Of a stretch of DNA of 64,000 nt, positions 12,601 to 27,600 are shown one piece after another. The notes below the pieces were generated by a model, which saw only the letters and a program-made list of their open reading frames with translations, was not told the origin of the DNA and did no database searches. The first letter of the stretch is position 1; each line of letters begins with the position of its first letter. The stretch comes from Holothuria scabra. Lineage: Eukaryota > Echinodermata > Holothuroidea > Aspidochirotida > Holothuriidae. The stretch spans positions 9,295,371-9,359,370 of the forward strand of contig CM074185.1 in the NCBI GenBank assembly GCA_037179385.1, read 5' to 3'. Both the position numbers and the translations under genes were made by a program.

Positions 12601-15600
12601 ACACTGACGTAGCTGGCATGGTGGTTTGATGGAAACCAACAGGATTACTCATTTGAGGGTGTGACATAGGAACTTGTTGATTGGTTTGACCAAACATGAC
12701 ATTACTATTCATTGGCTGCTGTTGCTGAAACTGAAGAATATATGAATAAACATGACTGCTTATGAAGAGAAAATGATTTTCAGATGCAAGTTTCGAAAGG
12801 TTCTACATAAAAGGCAAATGCTGCGTCTATTATATAGAAAATTTTGTTATTTTTCAACCCCTACAGAAAGACAGATTATTCAAAACGGGGCAGCAAAGTA
12901 ACTTCCTTTTTGAAAGATAAACTTCCATTAATTCAAATGCTGTCTCTTCTGTTTTTAAAATGCCTCATATTTTGATGAGATAACATGCAAAAAACAGGCC
13001 TCAATTTTCTTTTTACAGTATAGATCTGCCCCTTTCTGACAAAAAGAAGTAACCCACATTTTCAATATTTTGAGTTATTTACCAAAACGCGTTACCTTAA
13101 AGCCAACAGAAATGCTTCTACATGGCACAAGGACACCTGCTATAAGTAACTGAACAATTTATAACTTAAACATTGGAAAATATTTTTTTCCTGAAATTCA
13201 TTGCAAAAGCGGACTAATGTGGTCTACTTCCTTTTGTGAGAAAACAATATCCATGTGAACACGTACACTTTTCTGACAGATAGATGTATGATCTTTAATG
13301 TCTAATTTCAACATTCTGTCATATTTTTCAATAGAAAATGTTTCGCTTTGTTTTATATAGGAGATATTGTAAAAGTTGATTACCAAGATTTTCAATGTGG
13401 ATTACTTCTTTTTGTAAGAAAAAAATCGGTCAAAGTATTTCTAATAATTTCTGACAGAAAGAAGTACAAGCCACTGCTTCTTTTTGTCAGAAACAGTTCA
13501 GTCAAAATAATTCTTGTATTTTCTGATAGAAAGAAGTAAAAGCCCTTTGCTTCTCTTTGTCGGAAACAGTGTAGTGAAAATGATAGTTGTACTTTCTGAC
13601 AGAAAGAAGTACAAGCCATTGCTTCTTTTTGTCTGAAAAGAATGTAGTTTTCCATGTGGGTTACTTCTTTTCTTGGCTGATTATCTCAGGAAGTAGACTA
13701 CATGTTGGAATATTTAATATCTGAAAATTTAAGTTTCAGTAAGAGAAAAAAGAATATGAAAAAAAAATCAATTTTGAAAAAATGTGGATTACTTCTTTTT
13801 GTCAGAAAGAGGCAGAGATATGTATCAATATTTAAGTGACATTTAAAATAGATATGATGAAGTCCAGCAAGGTATCAATTTTACTTTCATATCAAAGAAT
13901 GATGAGCAGTTTCTACATATTCATTCCATGAGATTAAGTAAAACAACCTTTCACCACTCCCCCACTCCCCACAACATCTTTATAAATGCATCTTGGCCCT
14001 TACCTGCATAGGTGGTTGGTTAGGGGCCATACCCATATTTGGATGCTGACCCTGGTGCATCTGGTCGGATGGATACTGTTGTGGTTGGGGCTGAGATTGG
14101 GACTGGTATAAGGCAAGTTGATGATGCTGAGAAGAGCCTACCAAGAAAAAGGTGGAAACTGCATTCAGTCACAAAACAAAATATTGTCATAATTGTTTAC
14201 TTCCGATAACTAAATTATATGCCATATCTGATGAATGTGAATTAATAACATTCAAAGGAACTTATTTAAGTATTGAAACCTTCACACAGTGCTATCAAAC
14301 CATCACAAAGTACTTAATAGAGGGTTTTAGCTGATGACGGGGACAGCTTTGGGGTGTTGACTGGGATAACAGAGAAGGTATTCTTACAGATTCATCATAC
14401 AAGAACTGGCTTACATGGGGTTGTAGGGGATAAGTGGAACAGGGCCAGCATGTTAGCTGGAATACTAGTGAAGGTATCTTTAAAACTTCATCATACAATA
14501 CTTTCTTTACATAGGGTTGTGTTGTAGTTGATGGCTGGCGTATAAAATGCAGACTTCATCCACAGAGGAATGACATTCTCTACACACACCACTGCAATTT
14601 TGAGCTCAATGCCAAAACACACATCACCAAGTTGCTAAATTACAATGCTACACTTACAATGCAGGATGTGACATACTAATTTGCAGCCATGCAAATAATA
14701 CTTACTGGTGTTGACTGGGATACCAGTGAAGCCATCTCAACAGTGGACACCAGTGAAGGTATCTGCAAGTTGGTATCGCCGTGATCTACTTTTAAAATCT
14801 GTTGCACCACTTTTGGGGTGGTGACTAATGTAATGGTAACCGTTATCTTGGTTGTATTTTGTGATTGTAAGTGAGATAAACAAGGAATCTAGCTACATAA
14901 TCGCTACCAAAGAAGGTATGAGTTCCAGTCAGTGACTTGTCACTTCCATTTTCAACCCATGGCAACAAGGTGTTGGAGTGAGAACAAGCAAATTGCACAA
15001 ATCCTGCAAGTAGAATGTTTTCCATGTGCTGCGATTGTTGTTTTCACTTCAGAATTGCTAGAGTAATCCAAACACCTGGACATTCCCCAGATCCCATTTC
15101 TACATACCAATTTCCAAATAGCAATAACTTTAGGGAGAGAGTTTTGGTGAGGGTTATATTTGGTCACAGTTAAATAACATTGACAAAAATTATGTGTACC
15201 AAAAAACTATCCCACAATCCTTTGTAACTTCTAGAACTGGAAAATGGTCTATGGATCCAGTTTACCCTACTTACCTACATGGTGTTGCGGATGATGAGTA
15301 GTGTGGTGTTGTGGGGGTGACTGTGATACTGGTGAAGATGAATTGTTTGGCACGTGTTTCCTTGGAGCCTTGACTGGCTTTCTAGGGGGAAGACTAGATT
15401 GTACAGGTGGCACACCTGTGTCTGATGATGCACTGGCCTCCTGAAAAATACAAATTTTGTTCCAAGCATTATCTAAACCACAATTTCTTAACCTTGTTGT
15501 CACGGAGCACTAATTGTGGAGTAGCGAAAGAGTGCCAAAATATTTGAAACTGTCACTTTTGACAAATTTTATTTGACAAATTGTCACAATTTGTCATGAA

Positions 15601-18600
15601 AGGTAAAACATCACTTATCCAGTAATTCTGTATTCCTAGGAAAAAATATAACCCTTTCCCCATGGAAGGGGGATCCATCCCACCATACTGCACTATGTAT
15701 TATAATATGTATACACAGTATGTATGTACCAGTTCCGCAAAATGCTATGTTTTGTATGGATGCCACCAAATTTGTGCTCGCTATGCCTCATGAGGATGCA
15801 TATGTTTAACTTCTCCCTTCAAGCCTATTCCATGTACAAACCATGACTGGACATCACAGATTTACAATCAGCTGTGCCAGAACACAGCTGTGTGCTATGG
15901 TTTTGTGTCAAAACCATGTGTATATAGTCATGGTAAATTATGATTTCGCAGCGAAACCATTCGTAGCGAAAGGGTTGCTAGAATCAGTAGGTGCAGAAGA
16001 AAATTTGTGATATCTTTTTTTTTTCTTTCTTTTTGGAGGGGGAGGGTCTTAATTTTGGTCACCATCTGACACTGACACCTGAACGGGGGTTCCCTCAACA
16101 AAAAGGATGGGACCCCTGATAATTACTTGCTTAGAATGTCAAGTATGTAGTAAAGATGAATCCCAGCAGCCAGTTGGTCATTAGTGGGATTATTCAGTCT
16201 TAAATCTGTTTAATCTGTTTAATCCAATTGTAACATGGAACTCTCTGCCCTCATGTTACATTTAGAATCATTCTTTACAAATAATTCATAAGACTAAAGT
16301 TGGATGGACCCCAGTTATGGCCGATTAAATCAGGCCATCATTTGACTACTCAGAATTGTCTATATTTGCACAAACAAAATTACTTACATCCTTTTAAAAT
16401 TAAAAAAATATGAACAGACAATTAAGCTAAAACAATACTGCATCATATAGAATCACTCTACACTATTATAATATAACTTACCATACACTAACACTACCAG
16501 TGGTTACTCAGCCTGCACAATTCATCTAAGAATCTATTATACCCAGTTAAGGCAATACATTTAGTTGTGACTGTGCCATATTTAGCAAGAAATGGCAAAT
16601 TTCCAACGATTTACAGTCTAAGATCTTCTAGCTAGGTGTTATATTGCAATACTTTTCAACTCAGAATAATTACAATATATGTGCAGATCACATGCTACTG
16701 TCACAGATGTACACTATAATGAGATTTTTGTCAAAGATGACCTTTGGAACCAAACAATCTACTGTTTGTCAGCATACTGGTACATGACAAAGTATAATCT
16801 ACAGTAATAACAACTAGCAAATACTTAAAAATAATGAGCACGCATAATTCAAAGTACCGGACTATCTTAAAATGACTCGTTGTGATGGATTCAAAGGATA
16901 TTTTGCTTCTAATTTAATTAGTCCTATTTGTCATGTGTCACTTCCCACAGTTATTGAAAAGTGAAAAAATTAAGTTGCTATGAGCTTGCGGTGCATTTCT
17001 CATACAAGACCACGATAGACCTGCCTCTGTATAGAATATGGGATATGTACAGCTGAACCTATGATAACAGCAGATGTTTGAAAGCTTCACTGATTGGTTG
17101 TCTTTGGAAAAGAGGTTATCTGTAATTTATACTTACTGTAAAGGGCCAATCCTCTCACCCCAAACTACACTTCTTGTAGGGGGGTACAGAAACTCTCCAT
17201 TGGCCCAACTTTTTAATTGATTTTTAATTCAAACAATGCAGATTACCAAAGCTTATATTACACTGCATGAACTGTACTGAGAGTGTTTTGATTATACACA
17301 TAGAACTTTTCTATACTCACCCTGAAGTAATAAACTGAGATTGTGACTGGATAAGGATGAATTTCAGACAATTCTGGGAGGGGTTTAAGTCAGAAGGTTA
17401 GAAGAATTGGTACTGTTTGGGGTGAGAGAACTTGGCCTTTAAAGGAGTACCTTGTCTTGAATTTAAAAAAAAAAAAATCATTTTACTAGTTAAATACCCT
17501 ATTATGACAGTTTCAATTGTGTGCTAGATGTGCAGAACCACTTAGTTTGACTGCCTCCAATCAAGATTTGACTTAAACTCAGTACTTCTCAAAAAATTTA
17601 TAAACCAACTCAAACCCATTCAAGGAAGAGAAACATCTGGAGTATCAGTGCTCTTTCCTTATTACAAAACTTGTTATTGCTTTTGAAGCTTTTGAGGGGG
17701 TGGGTGAAGGGGGAGGGAAGGTTGACTTTTTGCTTAGTGTATGCTTGGACTTTGTTTAGTGTATGCTTAAAGTCATTCCTAATTTTGTCATCTGGCAATA
17801 CTGAAGGACACATAGTAAATTCACTAGCCTGCTTATTCCCAGTTTTATATTTAAAAGAATCAAAACAGCATCAGAGAAAGAGTTACTCTTTCTTGGGATA
17901 AGACAGAGAGCCCTGTTTGATGGATGGTAGAAACACTTAAGATACTTACATCTGCCTCTGAATCTGTACTGTTATCTGTGGCCACGACTGCTCCAGCCAG
18001 CGGTAGCATCGGTTGTCCCATCTTGGCCATTCTAGAGATAAGTTTAGCTTTACTACTGGTTGTTGGACTCTGTAGGAATCAAAAGCCAACTGTAGCTGGT
18101 AAGCAGCCAACAACCAACATGAAGACTTAATATTTTGCCTTGGAGAGGGCAGCGCTTACTATATTATGATGATGTCACATGAACACATCCTGTTGGGGTG
18201 GTTACTGACATTGAGAGATATAAACCCTTTCGCTACAGAAGGGGCATCTACCCCATTAAACTGAGCTATGTGTTATATTTGGTACACACAAAACATATGT
18301 AAGGGTTTTGCGAAATGAGAAGTTTTTGTATGGACATTGCTGTATTTGCACTCAATATACCCAAGAGGATGCATATGTGTAAAGTATCTCCTCTTCGAGC
18401 ATATGCAATGCCCAAAACACGTTGAAACACCATAGGTTTATGACAAGCTACTTCAGGGCGCAGCTGAGTGCTATGGTTTTGCTGTGAAACCACACGTATA
18501 GAGTAATGGTAACCTACGATTTCGCAGCCAAACCCTGTGTAGCAAAAAGCTGGGAGAAATTCCTTTCAAAAGTACATTGAGACCAGAGCTGAACTCTGCT

Positions 18601-21600
18601 GTGGTTTAAAAGCTGGATTCAAAGTTTATCTTAGGCCATGTAGGGGAAATTCCTTCGACAAGAAATTTCCAAAACTTTCTCCTACTTGTACTAAAATTAA
18701 ATTCAAAATTTCCATCTCACCTGTCCAACGTACATTTTGGCTTTAGCGTGAACACACCCTTACACTTAGTTCACATCATGCAAATATTGCAAAACTTGGA
18801 CTCTTAACCACACCCCATTAAAGAAACCCCTTGTATGTCTTGACTTTGTAATAAGAACAAAATACTATCTGATATTACTTTTGCAATAAAAGTAACTGAA
18901 ATTTGTTTTTTCTGAAAAGAATTTAGATAAGGTTGCTTACCACAGGAGGCTCTTCAGTTTTCAATTTTTCTCTATTTTCTTCACTACTGTAAGAAATTGT
19001 TTAAGAAAGAAAAAATATAAAAGAAATGAATAAAATTTACAATACCTCTATCACATAAGCAGTGTTGGAAAGATGTTTACTTTCTGGGAAGGGAGGTAAA
19101 TTTTCCACTTCTTTATATTAATGTACATAAAAAGCAAATTTCCCTCCAGTTGCCAAAAATTCCCTCCAAACACCCGTATTTCCCAGGAAGGAGCCTAGCA
19201 GCTTCCCAAATTTTTCTTTTCAGGGAAGGCGGGAATGAGAATTGTTTTGTTTTGTTTGTGTGTCTGGTTCTAAAGAGCCTGTTTTAACACATTCGTCTCA
19301 CTGTCACATGTGTGCATCCACCAGTTATTCTCCATAGTACAAGTGTCATGCAACTGTAACTTCCCTAGATGTATGTCTCAGGATTAGAGGCATTGTGCAA
19401 AATAGAAAGCATTCTTCCTTTCTATAACTGCCAAAAGACTTTACAGACACATTTTTTAACCCTTTAAAAGGTGGTATCTCTCATCAGTCTCTTGATTGGA
19501 TTGAAGAAGAAAAATATCTCATACTTTAGAAAACCCTGTGGTTTCACCAAGCATTTGGGACACAAACTCTTTGAATCTTAATGAGCTCAAAAGACAGTTT
19601 CAAACTGCAAATAAAATTTGACTAAGACAAATGTAGCCCTACATCAAATACTTTGAAGAAGAAATCAAATGATTGGTTTACAAGTGATCTTATAAAACCA
19701 TTACTAGCACGACAATTTGGAACAAAGCAGATGATTAAGTGATCAACTAAGGTGCAGATACACTATATAATTTTTAAAGTTGAAATCCCGATATGGCATT
19801 TTAAACTTCATATTGGCTTCAGAATTTTTATAGCATAAAACTCCTATGTACAATTTTACCTTGGTATGTCTGGCCCATTCTTCATCCTGTTTATATTGGG
19901 TGATGCTACCCTTTCATCCGATGATTTAGAAACCTCCCCAGCATCTGATGAGAGAGATCCATCTTCCTTCTCTCTTCCTAATTTAATCTGATTTCATGAA
20001 ATGAAAAAGAAGTCAAGACTCAAGATACAACTGAAGTTGATATTTGTAAATATTACATATTTAGTGACTTAAAATACTTAAATACTAAAATGTACATATT
20101 AAAAATGCTGTCAGATATCTCACATCTCTCTATAGTTAGCTAGATAGGGTTTTTGCTTGAACTTAGAATCTTCTGGAGTTAAATCTATCAGCCAGAATGG
20201 TCTATTTTCAGTGCCCATTGCCTTTTTTCCCAGTTGTTGCACAATGGATTGTTTTCACTTCTCTGTTGTTTTTGGGAAGCATCAAGCACAATGGCAGTAG
20301 CATACTTGCCAACATCTTCATCTCAGAAAATGGAACATGTGCAGCAGATAATCTACCATGTAGGGTGATGGCACAGGTGCTTATCTCAATGGGTTGGGTC
20401 CAGGGGATGAGTCAGTAAGTAAGAGAGAGTTTTACAGCCCAGTTTCCAACCAACTGGTTCAAGTCGAGCGGGCCACAGTCTTTTTCAAGTTGTGACTCAC
20501 TGGCTTGTTTTCCCTACTCCATTGCTCATATGCTGAGCACCAAGCACATTGACAGTAGGTTCTGGGGATGAAACTCCACTTTAACTCTGTGAATTTTCAC
20601 AATACACATGGAAATCACTTAGGTATGTGCAAGAACTGAGTTTATTTTTGCCAAGTTGTTGATTTGGAATTTTTCTGATCATTTTTAGCATTATTTCACC
20701 TTCTTTACTTAAAATACTTGAAGTCAGGAAAGAATAATATTCTGATTTTTATGGGTTTTAAAGCTCAGAAGATGTGACCGTTCTGCTTAAAATGGAACAG
20801 TTGGCAAGAATGCAGTAGGTTCCATTTTCAAAGTTTTGGAATGACTCAACTTGGGAATTTAACTCTGACCTCCATATCTATCTTTGATAAATTGACTTTT
20901 CTCTGCCATTAATTTCCTGATCTACAACTTCTGGCAGAACTTTGTTTAGTTCTCTCAGTTCTTCATACCTGCAGTTTAAACCATATTTCAACCAAGCTTC
21001 AAAAGAAAAATACCTTTTTGATTTCTACATCAAAGATAAGAGTTGCATTTGGTGGTATTCTGGAGGAAAGACCTTTCTTGCCATAAGCATGAGATGGAGG
21101 GATAACTAGGAGCCTTCTTCCTCCTTTTTTCATCCCTGTTACACCTTCTTCCCATCCCTGAAAAACAAGAAACAAAAGGACGTAACTTAAATCACTCAAT
21201 TCAGGTTATCAACTTTATCTCACACACTACACACATGAACATAATTTGACAGGTATGTAATAAAATTATCTTGGCATGCCTTTTTGTAACAATACAGGCT
21301 TTGGACTAACGTTGAACGTAACTTGTCATAGACAGGTAGGACTTTAGCCAGAGATACAACTCACTGTCTTTGGGACAGTCAGAACATATTGCGGACAGCC
21401 AAAATCACAAGTAATTCCCGCAAGGACGAGCAATGAAAATGTGACAGTTGGAAAAAACAGACAAGCAAAAATTAAACAGACATAAGTTGCATGCAGGTAG
21501 GCAACAAAAAAGCTGCAAAATACAGTAGATTACGGCATGATATTTGCATTTTGTTTGCTACATAACACTGGCTTAGATCCCACCTTTGTGGCATGAGCTC

Positions 21601-24600
21601 ACTCATCAATGCCGACCAGAATTTGTGGCCAGTAAATCCCCTATACTTCCAAAATCCAAATCCTGCCTAAAGGCCATGTTAAACATATCCTTATATTTTA
21701 AACATATCCTTCCATTTATATTTCAAAGTGTGGCAGCAGAGAATTCCTCGTTTATGAAATCATGATACAAAGTATTTACATTTTTTCATATCAGAGAATG
21801 TCACTGTTCACAGGATATGTGTTTGAAGAGACAGGGGAGGAGGGGGGGGGAATAGTCTTAACAAAGGGTGCATCTTTATTTTCTGTACGGAAGATTGTTA
21901 CGATGCAAAATAAAAACTTTATCTTTACAAAGCTCTGAATGGAAATTATGTTAAGGGCAACATTTCTACATTATGCAGTTATTTTACACTAATAATTTCA
22001 TAATTCATAATTTTATAAGGAGAATGACTCACCAGCCTTACTGATTGAAAAGACACATATATGCTGTAGCTTCAATTTGAGTGGAGAACAAAACACAAGA
22101 ATACAACATATAACATACTTTGCGACAAGTACATTTGAACTACTTTTAAAAGAATACACAGTGCACTTCAGAAGAGTGTCACCAAGGACACTTCTTTCAC
22201 GAGTAATAAATCTCCAAAGTTTCTATGTTTCTTTGTTAAAAAATTGTAGTCTTCCACACAAACAAAGTCTTTTTGGTAGGGGATTTGTTCTAGTATTAGT
22301 TGAGATACCTCACAAATATGACTGTCACAATCTTCCAGCCAAACTAACCTTTATAACCTTCCCTTTTCCAATTTTGAAACGAAATGGTTTGTCAACACCA
22401 GCATTGCTGTCAAACACCTGGCAAAAAATAAGAGTTTGTTTGTTTCTTAATATGGCAAAAACGATAAAATTTTGTATCTCTTCTTAAACAGTTACATGGC
22501 ATTTTGATAAGAATGTGCAAAGATTGATTCATATTTACAAACAAATGGCATCATGACTATTTAACAACTGAGTTGATGAAGTGTGCTTATACGTTTCCGT
22601 CACAATAAAATGTAGATTCTAATTTGTCTACATTCTATGTGCAATTGCAAAATTGTTGCATATGCTAAACCTAGCATGCACCTATACATTCCTCCTGTAC
22701 ATGCTCTATGCCAACCAGTATTGAGGGTATCATTACAGTAATAAACTTGTGGCATCACTGATTACATGATGATGATGACCTCATAGAAAAAAGTAGTATC
22801 AACATTCAGAGGTATACCAGGAACTTATTTAAGGAAACATTGAGCACATGTCCATCCAAAAATAATGAAAATTGGTATTAAAATGAAAATTCTGTTTTAG
22901 AAATAAAATGTCAACTGAAAATGTCCACATATTTTAACCTTATCATTAATAAAGAAGGCAGTGCATACTGATAATCACAAAATGGAAACTGCTGTACTGT
23001 CATCTTACCTCCCCAAAACCTTTTGACTGATATAGCCAGCCTGTGTACTTGACTTCTACTGAATCGCCATTTACAACAACGTCTCCCTTCCCCACAGTGA
23101 GGTCCTGGGATATGACAGAAATGGTCACCCCTCCAGCAGAGTTCAGCTTGGCGATAGCAACCTGAAAATTTAGAGAGAAAGCACTTAAAAGTGTGATGTT
23201 TTTCAATTTACATATATAGGCATTACACAACCATCACCTGAAATTTCTGTAAGCAAAGCAAAGTCTGCTGGGTAACTGGTCCACCCGAAGGGGCTTCAGT
23301 AGGGCGCGTAACCGGCTTCATCTGCTGGGCAACCGATTTTAGTGACAAGCCTATGCCAAGTGGGAGGAAAGCCTGAGTACCCGGAGAAAAACACACGTAC
23401 ATGAACCCATGCACATGTGAGACACATTGGTACACAGCAGCTGGAATAGACCACTCTGCCACTCGACGACACAAATTTTTAAAATTTGTTAATTTCTTTA
23501 AAAACCAGAGTTCATACTAAATACCCTTTGTCAACTTTTGTTGGTACATCACAGTCAGGTGACTGTGCAATATCCTGTGATAAACCTGTGGTCATAGATA
23601 ATCACTTTCACCTTGGGGTTCTTGTGCTGTGTTAATGTGGTTATTTACCACTGAAAGTTTTGGTCTTTTTGACTAATTAATCAAAATATTGTCATGTATT
23701 AATGAACCAGGTCTAACAGATAGTTAGATAGGGTTTAACGACACACCAACACAAATGTGTTATATAGTGTCACCAAGTTAAAAAAAAATGCACAATGTTG
23801 GGGTAAAACTACCCAAAAAAGGGGAAAAGTAAAAGCAAAAAAGACAAGAGCCCAATGGGCACTGTGGTTCCTTGCTAGATATTATGAGAACTGTACAGCC
23901 AGTCTGTGAAATAGAGCTAAGCAAAAGTTCATACTCAATGTTTGTAACATCTTCACAAGGGGTATTTTAGTACTAATTTTACATGAAATCAAAGATTAAA
24001 TTTCTGTGGCTTTACTAACATTCAACTTTTGTAATGCTTGGTGATCCTTCAAAAACACTACCTCATTTCCATATGTATTTATGCTTGTAATCAAATTTGA
24101 TATTATCACCAATAAATGATACACAATGTGGTCAGGGAATGAAAAACACCCCTTGTATTTCTCTCACAAGTTATTTCTACCTGCTCTCAAATAAAACTTG
24201 CTGTAACTTTAAAACAATCTACCACTTGTCCTGTTTGCTACCTCTACACAGAAAACAGGGTTTATTCAGCAGTCAAGCAGAAAGCAAGTGATTAATGAAG
24301 TGTGATAATAGAATGAGGATAAGGTTACCCCACAGAGCACAGCAGTATTAAAGAGACATATTGTAGAATCCATGCATTGCTTCCACTGGCAGAGAGACCA
24401 GTTTAATGCAGAGTGACCTGTGCTCAGTGAAATATACAGATTTCAGTTATTGCCCTCTTAAAACTTTGAATGATCCAAAATATGTGTACAACCTGAAGGA
24501 ATCATTACTGAACGAACAAAAAGGACAAATTTCTTAGGTGTTTGAGTGCGTAAGCATGCAAAACCAGGTGAGATAAAAAATCTATTGAAACTATCTTTAT

Positions 24601-27600
24601 CTAGCTTACAAGATTTTCTAAATAACATTTCTAGCAGTTGACCTCCAGTGACCTTGATGACCTTTGACCTTAACCAAACACAGATTGATTTGAAATCTGT
24701 CCTTTCTACCTTAAAATACTGTGTTAAAACGTTTTTCAGTGTTTGACCCCTGGTGACCTCAGATAACCCTTTGACCTTCACCGAACATATCCAATTTCAT
24801 CCTTACACCATAACACATCCACCCACCAAGTATGACATCTATCCAAGTTTCCTAACTAGAAATATCCTGTTGAGGTTTTTAGCTTTTGACCTCTGGTGAC
24901 CCCAAATGACCTTTGACCTCCACCAAAAACGATAGGGCACACCTTCTTCCTATGACGAATCTATGTACCAAATCCAAGTTCCATCCAACCTTCCCTTGTT
25001 AAGTTAGAGCGTACCGAAGCAAGTGTCACACACACACACACACACATACACACAGGTTTTTTTTCCACACAACCTGAGGACCCCATTGTGTTTTCCTTTG
25101 TTCCTGCTTCCTTAACCCTAACCTTAACAATAGACTCTCTATTGTTCACACAGGAGAGGACCCCAGAAATCTATTGAATTTCCACCAGAGGACCTAAAAT
25201 CCATTGTTCAGGTCCTCTGTTTGAATACGAAACAAGTACACACACACACATACACACACACACACGCCAACCTGACTACATAGGTTCCATTGCTACCGCA
25301 AGGAACCAAAAACAGGACCCAATTTCTACCAAAAAGATAGCAAGACAGGAGTCATGTCAAAAATTTCTACAAAGTTTACTTTCCTTGAGAAAGCCAAGAA
25401 TATTGGAAGAATCTGTTTGTTCAAACAAGGTTTTCAGGTCAGGCACAGTATAGTATTTCTTGCGGATTCATAGTGCTCAAATACAGGTCTAACAAGGTCT
25501 CTTGATCTATGTAATATTCTACCAAGGAAATGTACTATCAGAGGTTAATGCTATTACTACAGCGTTCTACAGATCCTGTATTAATCCTGTACTAATGCAT
25601 GGTTCACTGTTGTTGACCTTTAATTACATTATTTGCTATTACTTTGTCAAGTTTTTTTTTCAACATGTGAGATGAACAGGAGATCAGAAAACGTACAGAA
25701 ATTCAGTCTGGTTTTTCTTAAATTCCGAATTAATGCAAACTTTACTTCTGGGAAAATGGATAGACTATATGTATTGCAATAACATTGTGTACTGCTAAAA
25801 TGATCATCTACATCAGAGTGCATGAAAAAAATTTGAGACTTAAATTTGACTGTGACTGTCTAAACTCAAAAAGGTGAAAATTGAAAGCTTAAATCAAAAG
25901 TTGAATCCCTGATAAGGGCTAAATTATTTCCTTCATTCTCTATTTGCAGCAAAATGGATTGTTGTAAGTCTTTTCATGATTAGCACTCCAAAGTTTAAAG
26001 AATCTTTTCTGAGTACATTGCAGATGCCATTTGTCGCTGTTATATCCTCAGACTGTTTCAAAGCATCTCAATTTTCCTTCTGAAAGGAATCTATGCTTTT
26101 CCTACAAAATGTTGGGCATTTTACAAAAACTTTGGACCTTTCCAACTGCTGTCCCTAATAGTTCAAACTAGGATCACTGAAGTAGACATGGAATTTAAGT
26201 TTGACAGAGATGTCAGTAATAATTTTGTTTACCAGAAGATGTCATACTCACCTGTTTTGCAAAATCAACAGCATTTTGTTCTGATTCAAACATTATGGAC
26301 CAATTTTGCCTTTGTTCATCGTAAAATGTTGCGTAATTATTGGCTTGTATCTGTGGAGGAAAATCAAGAAGCATCAGTGAGCAGGATTACGTATACAGTA
26401 CAGCCGGAATTCCCAATGGTACCATGTTTCATTGGCCCAACCCCATTCTCCAACCCTAACAATGTCCCCTAGCCCTAAACTCAAACCCTAGCAGATATAC
26501 TAACTCAAATGCACTGGGGACTAATGAGTAATGAGATGGGGCTTCTGAGATAAAAGCCCAATAATATGGAGGCTAATAAAAATTGGGGACCACTGAGACA
26601 GAAACTCTAGAGTGGACCCAAGTGATGACAAGATTCATCAATATTCCTTGAGATAAAAGACTTTGAATTAATCTTGATGAGTCTAAAGGGAACAGTTCGT
26701 AGATTTTAACTTCTCTCAGCTAATAAGACATCAGCAATGAGTTTTTTTTTCTTCTTCTTTTTTCTCTTCACCAAAAATATCATGCCAACTTTTTGCAGAA
26801 GAGAAATTTCAGTTATTTCCATTAAGAGCTTCAATACAACTAACACTTGATCTCATCCTTTCATTACATGAAATAGTCATTACTCAAATCACCCACCAAA
26901 TTAAGTCTGAAATACCAGTCTCCAGGCAGAACATTCAAATTCTACTCAATGTTTGCATCCACATTTTATACAACAATTATGACACTTATCAAGTTTTACC
27001 ATGTTTTTAGTCACTTTACAATTTTTTTTACTAGCTCTCAGGTGATCTAAGCCGAAAGATGAATCTGATCAGTGCTTTTGTTTAATGACTGTAGGCAGCC
27101 ATAAGTGGGGTCCATCAGGCTTAAACAGCCTTCATTTATTGTCTACATTAATTTCAAACCCTTGTATTCAGAAAAGCTAAGGGAATCAATATACAATTTA
27201 GTGTGCATGCATCCAGGATACAGGTAAGGAAGGAAATTAAAAAATTATAAAGGTGATAGACCCCAGTTATGGCCGACTGAAATCCTACCATTACTTGCTG
27301 TGTGGATTCATCTATATTAAAACTTTCAAACTTTATGAAACTGACACAAAGGCATCTCCCAGAGTCTTCTGTGTCTTGCAAAATTCTTTCAACCAGCTCT
27401 GTCTATAGACAAATCCAAACAGTCTAGCAACTGTCTGATTTAGTTGGACAAAACTTGGGTCCATCACCTTTAATCTTTCAAATCATTAGCTTATGTTTAT
27501 CATGGATGCTTGTGAACTAATCCCTAAACTTAACTGAATGTGAGTGATAGAATTGCATGTAGACAATAAAAGTAAGATGATTTCCGGCTAATGGACCCCA

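Larger units (their letters stand above)
15441..17949 (-). other. Intron 12 of FKBP15
   Basis: Holds family B copy 2 (15650-15976), a family F fragment (16150-16375) and a MITE (17139-17442). The rest is AT-rich without recognisable content. Confidence 0.6.
23162..26251 (-). other. Intron 6 of FKBP15
   Basis: Contains a SINE-like fragment (23712-23780) and a family E repeat with internal CA runs (23850-25310). From 25320 to 26251 I see nothing recognisable. Confidence 0.6.

Noticed and set aside
13395..13670. CRISPR-like array of regularly spaced repeats
   Set aside because: The units alternate in orientation and lie inside a TIR element in an animal intron; no cas genes.
22077..22487. 136-codon open frame on the plus strand
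   Set aside because: Antisense to FKBP15 exon 8 and flanking intron; no domain and exon 8 is well supported on the other strand.
24458..24781. 107-codon open frame on the minus strand
   Set aside because: Falls in the tandem units of repeat family E.
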